Source: JAYFNU01 sp964622315
GTDB taxonomy: Bacteria > Bacillota > Clostridia > Oscillospirales > Ruminococcaceae
DNA length: 11,142 nucleotides
Assembly (NCBI GenBank): GCA_964622315.1
Contig: CAZUOY010000061.1
Location: forward strand, 1 to 11,142
Reading direction: 5' to 3'
Shown here: piece by piece, positions 5,819-11,142 of the stretch
Position numbering within the stretch: position 1 is the stretch's first letter
Layout: each line of letters begins with the position of its first letter
Translations under genes and position numbers: made by a program
Notes under the pieces: model-generated
Database searches by the model: none
Told to the model about the DNA's origin: nothing
The model's input: only the letters and a program-made list of their open reading frames with translations

Positions 5819-7352
5819 CCCGTATCAAATACTTGGAACTTGGAATGCACTCGATTCATGTAAACAATGGGCATTCTGTCTATGGTATAAACTTGGTCTA
5901 TATCAACAGAGCGATTATATCTCATATGCAATGTCTAAGGTTGAGAGAAACAATATGGTTTCTGAAGCTCTTGAGTGTGCAATCGTTACTTGCACTGAAG
6001 CCACAAATTTTGATGAGTTACTTACTCAAAGGAAGCAGGCACTTGATTCGCTTGGTATAAAGAAGAATAGTCAAGAGTTCTGGACAGAGTTTGATAAGTT
6101 GACTGATACGCGCTTAAAAATAAAGGTGCTGACAGGGAAAACACATGAAGAGCGTACGAGGATTATTGCGTTGATATCACAGGCATTAGCTGACGGAAAA
6201 CAGTTTAGCGATTATAAAACGCTTCTGAAAGAAAAATACTCTGATCTTATACTATACCTTTCTGAGCCAGTACATTTGGATGCGGAGCTTACGGAATATG
6301 TTTATCGGTATAAAACTGACAAAATAGTCAACCGGTATAATGTATCTCTATCCAATATTGCAAGCGCTATCAATTGTTATGATTACCCAACTCGTGGGCA
6401 GCTTCTTTATTCGTTGAAGGGCTCTAACGGAACACATTTTATATGGATAGATGGTATGGGCATCGAGTGGGTTGATATGTTGCTTGAAAAAGTAAAATCA
6501 TTGAACCCGGCATTAGTCAATCCGTCTGTCGAGATTGGTACAGCGGTTCTGCCTACTGTAACACAAATCAATATGGAAAAAGCAGATCCTGCAACAATTT
6601 CAGAAAAGAAATTTGATGCTCTTGATTCTTTGAGCCATATCAAAGATAAAAGCGACTGTAATTATTACTCTATTATCGTAAGCCAGTTTGAGATGATGGA
6701 TAGAATCGCAGAACTCATTTGTTATGCAGCTAAAGAACATCCAGATAAAGATATTGTCGTTACAGCAGACCACGGGATGAGCAGAATGGCCGCATTGGGC
6801 TTTCATAAAACAGAAGGTATCAATGCTCCCCCCTCGGCTATTGTCCAGAATCATGGACGGTATTGTGAAATACCCGCGGGTAGTACTATGCCCACTATCA
6901 CAAACACAATTAAAAGTGAAAACATCATTGCATATAAGACACACAACCATTTTACAATATCAGGCAATGCGCCAGGAGAGGTTCACGGCGGCGCATCTCC
7001 TGAAGAAATCCTTGTGCCAATAATTCATTTCAAAAAGCTTGGAAAGAAGCAAGCTATATTAGATGCTGTGACATCGTATAGCTTGACATCTTCTGATGTA
7101 TATATTGATAGTACTGGCAATGTCACCTTGTGCATCCAAACCCAGGGTATAGTGCAGAACGTAACTGTCGAAATAAATGGCAATCAGATGAATGCCGAAG
7201 AAGCCGGTGGAGGTAAATGGAACATAGTGATTTCTGGACTTGTTCTTGACCATAGCTACGATATCCGGGTTTACCTTAATAACATTTTTTCGATGGTAAC
7301 AGAGACGATTCATGTAAAAAGAAAAGGTTTGGAAATTGATGACGATCTATAG
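5790..7352 (+). CDS. pglZ: BREX-family PglZ phosphatase-domain protein, apparently lacking its N-terminal part
   Basis: From the ATG at 5790 the frame gives 520 residues; a TTG at 5727 gives 541, used for numbering here. The helical lead-in (NPYQILGTWNALDSCKQW, then LWYKL and DYISYA, residues 31-68) is typical of the middle of PglZ proteins. The alkaline-phosphatase-superfamily core has IDGMG (D242), LPTVTQ with candidate nucleophile T277, VTADHG (D348, H349) and GEVHGGASPEEILVPI (H420), the expected metal and catalytic sites. A beta-rich domain fills 450-541. PglZ is the hallmark of BREX phage defence and is needed for host modification and phage exclusion. Full-length family members are usually several hundred residues longer at the N-terminus. 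The frame starts inside the previous gene with only a weak AGG before ATG, so expression may depend on coupling or may be lost. The stop overlaps the ribosome site of the next gene. Confidence 0.85.
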   Translation: MISSSIVKFNPYQILGTWNALDSCKQWAFCLWYKLGLYQQSDYISYAMSKVERNNMVSEALECAIVTCTEATNFDELLTQRKQALDSLGIKKNSQEFWTEFDKLTDTRLKIKVLTGKTHEERTRIIALISQALADGKQFSDYKTLLKEKYSDLILYLSEPVHLDAELTEYVYRYKTDKIVNRYNVSLSNIASAINCYDYPTRGQLLYSLKGSNGTHFIWIDGMGIEWVDMLLEKVKSLNPALVNPSVEIGTAVLPTVTQINMEKADPATISEKKFDALDSLSHIKDKSDCNYYSIIVSQFEMMDRIAELICYAAKEHPDKDIVVTADHGMSRMAALGFHKTEGINAPPSAIVQNHGRYCEIPAGSTMPTITNTIKSENIIAYKTHNHFTISGNAPGEVHGGASPEEILVPIIHFKKLGKKQAILDAVTSYSLTSSDVYIDSTGNVTLCIQTQGIVQNVTVEINGNQMNAEEAGGGKWNIVISGLVLDHSYDIRVYLNNIFSMVTETIHVKRKGLEIDDDL

Positions 7353-7360
7353 GAGCGATC

Positions 7361-7564
7361 ATGAAAGAAAAAACTAAAAAATGCAGAGATTGTGGTCAAC
7401 CTTTAACTAAGGACGAGGTTGCCTTGAACAAAAAACTAATTTCGCCCGATATTAATGAGTTTCAATGCCTAAACTGCATGAGCGAATCGTATGGTTGTAG
7501 TGTCTCTGACTTGAAAATAAAAATTGATGAATTCAAAGAACAAGGCTGTACGTTATTCATCTGA
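7361..7564 (+). CDS. Small zinc-ribbon protein between pglZ and brxL
   Basis: The protein has 67 residues. Two pairs of cysteines (C8-x-x-C11 in CRDCGQ and C37-x-x-C40 in CLNCMS) form a zinc-ribbon pattern, followed by a helix (SVSDLKIKIDEFKEQG) and the tail CTLFI. Small proteins with this CxxC core and a C-T-L-F ending occur in Clostridia as stand-alone hypothetical proteins; no function is known to me. Its ribosome site, TAGGAGCG, overlaps the pglZ stop, and brxL starts 13 bases after its own stop. The packing shows it is an integral gene of the operon. It could be an adaptor or nucleic-acid-binding subunit of the defence complex, but that is a guess. Confidence 0.82.
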   Translation: MKEKTKKCRDCGQPLTKDEVALNKKLISPDINEFQCLNCMSESYGCSVSDLKIKIDEFKEQGCTLFI

Positions 7565-7577
7565 AGGAGGTAGAAAA

Positions 7578-9149
7578 ATGCTTGAAGAAAAAGTTAAACA
7601 GGTTTTCTCAGATATGATCGTTCTAAAGGAGCCCAAGCGCTCTGAGTTCTTTTCCAACCTGAGTCTGCCTTCATATATGCGCGACTGGCTCGTTATGAAG
7701 TTTTCTGATAGTCAGGGCAACATTGATTACGATGGCACCTTGTCATATATCAAAAAATTCATTCCAGATCGAGATGCTTATCAAGTTATAAAATATCGGC
7801 TCATGCAAGGCAGTACAGAAAAACTGCTTGCCAGGGTACGCCTGGAAGTAAATCTAAAAAAGGGTGTCGTTCAATTTGAATTACCTGATTTCGGGGGTGC
7901 GCGTGGAGGCGCTTCGGGCATTGTTTCTGATGATGTGCTGGAACAATATGCTGACGTTTTGCTTAGAGAAAGTGAAAATTGGGGTATTATTGAATTGGCG
8001 CTCGGTAGCACTTTAAGCCTTGATGACGACTTTAACAATGGAACGCCTGCACCTACCAAGTTTTACGATAAACTCTTTGGAAAGGCTGCAAAGCGTGATG
8101 AAGGAACCGAAAATAGGCTTAATTTTAAACCAAATGAAATCTATCTCTGTGGATATAAGCCATTCTGTCCATATCGTGTTGACTTGAATTTCTATAAGGA
8201 AGCAAGAAAGAACTTCGACATACACGAATGGATTGATGTAATAATTTCTGCAGTTGATTACAATCCGGCTGGTTACATTGACCCCGAAACAGGCGAAATC
8301 AGTGAGGAAACAAAGCTGTTTTTCTTAAGACGATTGCTGCCATTCGTCGAGAAGAGAATTAACTTAATAGAACTTGCCCCTAAAGGAACAGGAAAAAGCT
8401 ACGTGTTTGAAAAAATTAGCAAGCGTGGATGGCTTATCAGCGGCGGCACTGTATCCCGTGCAACACTGATTTATGATAATGCGAAGAAAACCGGCGGGCT
8501 TCTAACGAGATTTGATTATGTAGGATTTGATGAAGTCCAATCAATTACTTTTGAGCAATCGGGACAAATCCAGCAAGCATTAAAGCATTATATGGAGTTC
8601 GGAGAAATAAAAGGTTTTGATGCTCAAATGGCTACTGATGCCGGTGTTATTGTTCTCGGTAATATTGATGCAGATAAGTTCGATATAAACCAGAACATGG
8701 TTGAAAACATCAGTGAGGTATTTGGCGAGTCTGCAACGCTCGATAGGTTCCATGGCTTTATACCCGGGTGGGAAATCCCTCGCCTTAATCAAGATTTGAT
8801 TGCAAACGGCTGGGCAATTAACACGGAGTATTTTGCGGAAGTGTTGCACGCAATGCGCGATGAACTTTCCTATGCCGCACTTGTTGATGCATGTCTTGAT
8901 GTCCCGTCCAAAGCAGATAAACGAGATATGACCGCAATAAAACGTCTGTGCACAGCTTTTGTGAAACTTTTATATCCTAATGCTCTTCACAAGGATGATA
9001 TAGCCCCTGATGAGTTTATAAAATACTGTCTTAACCCAGCAAAAGAGATGCGGGCTATCATTAAAAGACAACTATGTATTGTTGACCCGAAAGAATTTGA
9101 TGTTCCAGGAAAAAACACTATACCTGATGTCCAGTACAAAGAGGGATGA
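7578..9149 (+). CDS. brxL: BrxL-type AAA+ ATPase of a BREX-family system, short form without Lon-like domain
   Basis: From the ATG at 7578 (AAGGAGG seven bases upstream; an earlier ATG at 7524 has no ribosome site) the protein has 523 residues. The N-terminal region (1-200) contains YMRDWLVMKF and the NEIYLCGYKPFCPYRVD segment typical of BrxL. The AAA+ core has Walker A APKGTGKS (267-274), Walker B VGFDE (315-319), a sensor asparagine in VLGN (about 362) and a candidate arginine finger in LDRFHG (R390). BrxL is annotated as Lon-protease-like and is known to form DNA-binding ring-shaped ATPase assemblies in BREX. BREX type 1 BrxL proteins are about 680 residues and end in a Lon-like domain; here the chain ends soon after the AAA+ lid region, with no Ser-Lys protease segment. 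The end looks natural, because the next gene follows three bases later. Confidence 0.9.
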   Translation: MLEEKVKQVFSDMIVLKEPKRSEFFSNLSLPSYMRDWLVMKFSDSQGNIDYDGTLSYIKKFIPDRDAYQVIKYRLMQGSTEKLLARVRLEVNLKKGVVQFELPDFGGARGGASGIVSDDVLEQYADVLLRESENWGIIELALGSTLSLDDDFNNGTPAPTKFYDKLFGKAAKRDEGTENRLNFKPNEIYLCGYKPFCPYRVDLNFYKEARKNFDIHEWIDVIISAVDYNPAGYIDPETGEISEETKLFFLRRLLPFVEKRINLIELAPKGTGKSYVFEKISKRGWLISGGTVSRATLIYDNAKKTGGLLTRFDYVGFDEVQSITFEQSGQIQQALKHYMEFGEIKGFDAQMATDAGVIVLGNIDADKFDINQNMVENISEVFGESATLDRFHGFIPGWEIPRLNQDLIANGWAINTEYFAEVLHAMRDELSYAALVDACLDVPSKADKRDMTAIKRLCTAFVKLLYPNALHKDDIAPDEFIKYCLNPAKEMRAIIKRQLCIVDPKEFDVPGKNTIPDVQYKEG

Positions 9150-9152
9150 AAA

Positions 9153-10277
9153 ATGCAGCAGCTAATCTACGCCGATAATGCGGCAACTACACAACTGAGC
9201 AAGGCCGCTTTTGACGCAATGATTCCTTGGCTTCTCGAAGAGTATGGTAATGCATCACAGCCATATGCGTTTTCAAGAAAGCCTAAAAAGGCTATTGCTG
9301 AAGCGAGAACTACTATAGCTAGTTGTATTAATGCTCAACCCGAAGAGATATTCTTTACTTCCGGGGGTACTGAAAGTGACAACTGGGCTATCAAAGGCGC
9401 TGTTTTAGTCAATGGTCAAAAAAGAACAACCATAACATCTGCTTTTGAACATCATGCTGTGCTTCATTCATGTGCTGCTATAGAGCGTCTCGGATATCCG
9501 GTGGCTTACTTATTACCTGCAGCAGATGGGGTTGTATTGCCTGAGACGCTGGACACTGTAGTTTCCGATACTACTCGTCTTGTTTCGATAATGTTTGCCA
9601 ATAATGAAATCGGGTCTATTCAACCGATTAGAGAGCTTTGTGATATTGCTCACGAACGTGGCGCACTATTTCACACTGATGCTGTTCAAGCAGTCGGTCA
9701 TGTAAGAATAGATGTTAAGAAACTTGGAATCGATATGCTTTCGGGATCTGCGCATAAGTTTAACGGTCCGAAAGGTATAGGTTTCCTTTACATTAGGAAA
9801 GGTATCGAAATTGCCCCTTATGCCGATGGAGGCGCCCAGGAAAGCGCACGCCGTGCTGGTACAGAGAACGTTGCGTCTATTGTCGGAATGGCTACGGCTT
9901 TGAAGGAAAACTGCGATGTAATTGATTCTAACAGCGTAAGTATCTGCGCCTTAGAACATCGCCTGTTGAATTCTCTCATTGATGCGAATGTATCTTTTAT
10001 TCGAAACGGTGGGGTGAATACTCTTCCTGGCTTGATTAGCCTTTCGTTCGATGGTGCGAACGGTGAAGCGATACTTCATCGCATGGATTTGAGCGGTATT
10101 TGCATTTCAACAGGATCGGCTTGTAACAGCAAGATTACAGAGGAATCTCATGTGCTTAAAGCCATCAACCTCAATGAGGCGTTTGCGAAAGGTACAATCC
10201 GTATTTCTATCGGCAAAAACAACACTCCGGCAGATATTGATGCTATCGCTGCTGCACTGATAAAGATTATGAAATAA
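9153..10277 (+). CDS. Cysteine desulfurase (IscS/NifS/DndA-type), last gene of the island operon
   Basis: The protein has 374 residues, a class V aminotransferase-fold PLP enzyme that takes sulfur from L-cysteine, giving alanine and an enzyme persulfide. Landmarks are YADNAATT at 6-13, FTSGGTESDN, the conserved His in FEHHAVLH (100), FANNEIGS, D176 and Q179 in FHTDAVQA for PLP, the PLP lysine K202 in SGSAHK, RRAGTENV, and the catalytic C324 in STGSACNS. The loop length and G-S-A-C-x-S match the IscS/NifS group I rather than SufS. It lacks the C-terminal extension by which housekeeping IscS contacts IscU. ATG is preceded by GAGGGATGA overlapping the brxL stop, so it is co-translated with the defence genes. 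In DNA phosphorothioation such an enzyme (DndA, SspA) supplies sulfur to a PAPS-reductase-like partner; no partner is present in this window. Confidence 0.93.
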   Translation: MQQLIYADNAATTQLSKAAFDAMIPWLLEEYGNASQPYAFSRKPKKAIAEARTTIASCINAQPEEIFFTSGGTESDNWAIKGAVLVNGQKRTTITSAFEHHAVLHSCAAIERLGYPVAYLLPAADGVVLPETLDTVVSDTTRLVSIMFANNEIGSIQPIRELCDIAHERGALFHTDAVQAVGHVRIDVKKLGIDMLSGSAHKFNGPKGIGFLYIRKGIEIAPYADGGAQESARRAGTENVASIVGMATALKENCDVIDSNSVSICALEHRLLNSLIDANVSFIRNGGVNTLPGLISLSFDGANGEAILHRMDLSGICISTGSACNSKITEESHVLKAINLNEAFAKGTIRISIGKNNTPADIDAIAAALIKIMK

Positions 10278-10316
10278 CAAGCAAATGCCATTGGATTAAA
10301 AGCTTTAGGAAAAAGA

Positions 10317-10346
10317 AACCCACCCGTCCGATTGGACGAGTGGGTT
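10317..10346 (-). terminator. Terminator of tRNA-fMet, also ending the island operon
   Basis: AACCCACCCGTCC at 10317-10329 pairs with 10334-10346 (12 of 13 positions, one C-A mismatch) around a GATT loop. On the minus strand the stem is followed by a T-rich stretch (TTTCTTTTT), as expected for the tRNA transcript. It may also stop the plus-strand island operon, whose last stop is 40 bases away, although the T-run in that direction is poor. Confidence 0.75.
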
Positions 10347-10349
10347 ATT

Positions 10350-10425
<76 letters not shown>

Positions 10426-10431
10426 ATATAA

Positions 10432-10455
10432 AAGGCACCCCTTTTTGGGTGCCTT
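10432..10455 (-). terminator. Hairpin just 5' of tRNA-fMet (upstream-gene terminator or leader structure)
   Basis: AAGGCACCC (10432-10440) and GGGTGCCTT (10447-10455) form a perfect 9-bp stem with a 6-base loop, followed on the minus strand by TTATAT and, after six bases, the mature tRNA 5' end. It could terminate read-through from the membrane-protein gene. It lies downstream of the tRNA promoter, whose predicted start is at about 10452, so it would also be the very 5' end of the pre-tRNA. Confidence 0.65.
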
Positions 10456-10458
10456 ACT

Positions 10459-10487
10459 ATTATATAGAGAAAGCCTCTGCTTGTCAA
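10459..10487 (-). promoter_or_regulatory. Consensus sigma-A promoter of tRNA-fMet
   Basis: On the minus strand, TTGACA (10482-10487), a 17-base spacer and TATAAT (10459-10464) match the consensus perfectly, as is usual for stable-RNA genes. The expected start is near 10452, giving a leader of about 27 bases before the mature tRNA. Confidence 0.92.
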
Positions 10488-10490
10488 GCC

Positions 10491-10757
10491 TTATTCCGCG
10501 TCCGCAAACTGGAAGTCAAAAGCGGACGAGTTTTCTTCCGTCTCCGTTTGAGCCTCGTCCTTCACGTTCAAAATATGCTCGGACGAGCGAAAGATGGTTT
10601 TTCCGCGTGGAAAGTCTATCTCCTTTGGCTTGAAAGCCGTGTTGTCGGGCGAATACTCTATCGAAATGAAACCGAGTTTTTCTAAGCAGTAAACCAATGC
10701 GGCGACAGCCGCGGCGAAGAAGGTAAGCGACGCGATAGCCTTAAAGAAGCCTTTCAT
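10491..10757 (-). CDS. Small single-span membrane protein of unknown function
   Basis: From the ATG at 10757 the protein has 88 residues. This start is chosen because TTGGAGG sits about eight bases upstream; the longer frame from 10826 has no ribosome site. Residues 6-27 are one hydrophobic helix (AIASLTFFAAAVAALVYCLE), an N-terminal anchor or uncleaved signal. The rest is polar and acidic (DEAQTETEENSS) and ends ADAE, probably disordered. Family not recognised, though short anchored proteins of this type are common in Clostridia. It lies between gpmI and tRNA-fMet, all on the minus strand, with its own likely -10 element. Confidence 0.7.
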   Translation of the reverse strand: MKGFFKAIASLTFFAAAVAALVYCLEKLGFISIEYSPDNTAFKPKEIDFPRGKTIFRSSEHILNVKDEAQTETEENSSAFDFQFADAE

Positions 10758-10787
10758 TTTAATTCCTCCAATATTTTGTCTGAGGTG

Positions 10788-10793
10788 ATTATA
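10788..10793 (-). promoter_or_regulatory. Likely -10 element of the small membrane-protein gene
   Basis: A perfect TATAAT on the minus strand lies about 30 bases before the start codon and downstream of the gpmI terminator. No good -35 hexamer is seen at 16-18 bases. Confidence 0.45.
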
Positions 10794-10848
10794 CAAAAGC
10801 TCTAATGTAAAACGCGGTAGAAACAAGTCGAGAAGAAAAAAGTTTATT

Positions 10849-10879
10849 AAAAAACACCGCCGCGTTTCCGTGACGGTGT
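10849..10879 (-). terminator. Terminator of gpmI
   Basis: ACACCGCCGCG (10854-10864) pairs with CGTGACGGTGT (10869-10879) with one C-A mismatch and one G-T wobble around a TTTC loop. On the minus strand it is followed by a run of six T, and it starts seven bases after the gpmI stop. Confidence 0.85.
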
Positions 10880-10885
10880 GTCTTG

Positions 10886-11142
10886 CTATTCGGCTATAAG
10901 GCTTGTTCCGTTCATTTCCTTCGGTATGGGAAGACCGAGAATGGAGAGCATAGTCGGCGCGATGTCGGCGAGCCTTCCGCCCTCGCGAAGCTTGCAGTCG
11001 TGACCGATTACCATAAACGGCACGGGGTTTGTTGAGTGCGCCGTAAAGGGCGTCTTGCCGTCAGGCTCAAGCATCTTGTCGGCGTTGCCGTGGTCGGCGG
11101 TAAGAAGACACACGCCGCCCATAGCGTCGATAGAATCGACGA
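10886..11142 (-). CDS. gpmI: 2,3-bisphosphoglycerate-independent phosphoglycerate mutase, C-terminal part (partial)
   Basis: The gene enters from the right edge; the last 85 codons are present. The fragment contains TADHGNADKM, in which the Asp and His bind the second manganese ion of this alkaline-phosphatase-superfamily enzyme, then TPFTAHSTNPVPFMV and the ending ADIAPTMLSILGLPIPKEMNG, all highly conserved in GpmI. The enzyme interconverts 3- and 2-phosphoglycerate in glycolysis, in the cytosol, and is typical of Clostridia and Bacilli. A terminator follows the stop directly. Confidence 0.96.
   Translation of the reverse strand, partial: VDSIDAMGGVCLLTADHGNADKMLEPDGKTPFTAHSTNPVPFMVIGHDCKLREGGRLADIAPTMLSILGLPIPKEMNGTSLIAE

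Noticed and set aside
4538..10277. CRISPR array, insertion sequence, integrase or transposase within the island
   Set aside because: No regularly spaced repeats, terminal inverted repeats or recombinase motifs were seen in any frame.

Overview
The window looks like a chromosomal segment of a Gram-positive anaerobe of the class Clostridia (Oscillospiraceae or Christensenellaceae-like). This rests on the style of the XRE regulator, the AgrC/LytTR pair and the GNAT enzyme, on the strong Shine-Dalgarno sites and on the consensus sigma-A promoter of the tRNA gene. No species can be named from the sequence alone. The flanks are moderately GC-rich; the stretch from about 4538 to 10277 is visibly more AT-rich and looks like an acquired island.

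Left flank (1-4322): the 3' end of a probable APH-like phosphotransferase gene is followed by a row of hairpins, two of them copies of one repeat. On the minus strand follow four genes that could form one unit read from right to left: a LytTR response regulator, an AgrC-like histidine kinase (ATGA overlap), a GNAT acetyltransferase and a membrane-anchored XRE regulator with a C-terminal zinc ribbon. Divergent from the response regulator is a short secreted-protein gene that seems to be broken by a frameshift.

Island (4538-10277, plus strand): a winged-helix protein of unknown function, a PglZ-type phosphatase that appears to lack its N-terminal part, a 67-residue zinc-ribbon protein, a BrxL-type AAA+ ATPase without the Lon-like C-terminal domain, and a cysteine desulfurase. 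PglZ plus BrxL marks a BREX-family phage defence locus. A cysteine desulfurase in the same tightly packed operon suggests sulfur chemistry. That fits the type 4 branch, whose BrxP carries a PAPS-reductase domain like the DNA phosphorothioation protein DndC. Neither BrxP, BrxC nor a methyltransferase is present here. The PglZ frame begins abruptly, out of frame with the preceding gene, at about 5790-5818. The simplest reading is a deletion, real or from assembly, that joined the 5' part of an upstream island gene to the middle of pglZ and removed the core modification genes. A genuine minimal variant is the alternative.

Right flank (10317-11142, minus strand): an initiator tRNA-fMet gene with a perfect promoter and a terminator, a small single-span membrane protein, and the 3' end of gpmI (cofactor-independent phosphoglycerate mutase), which runs off the window. 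The island therefore sits just beyond the 3' end of tRNA-fMet. No integrase or attachment-site repeat is visible.
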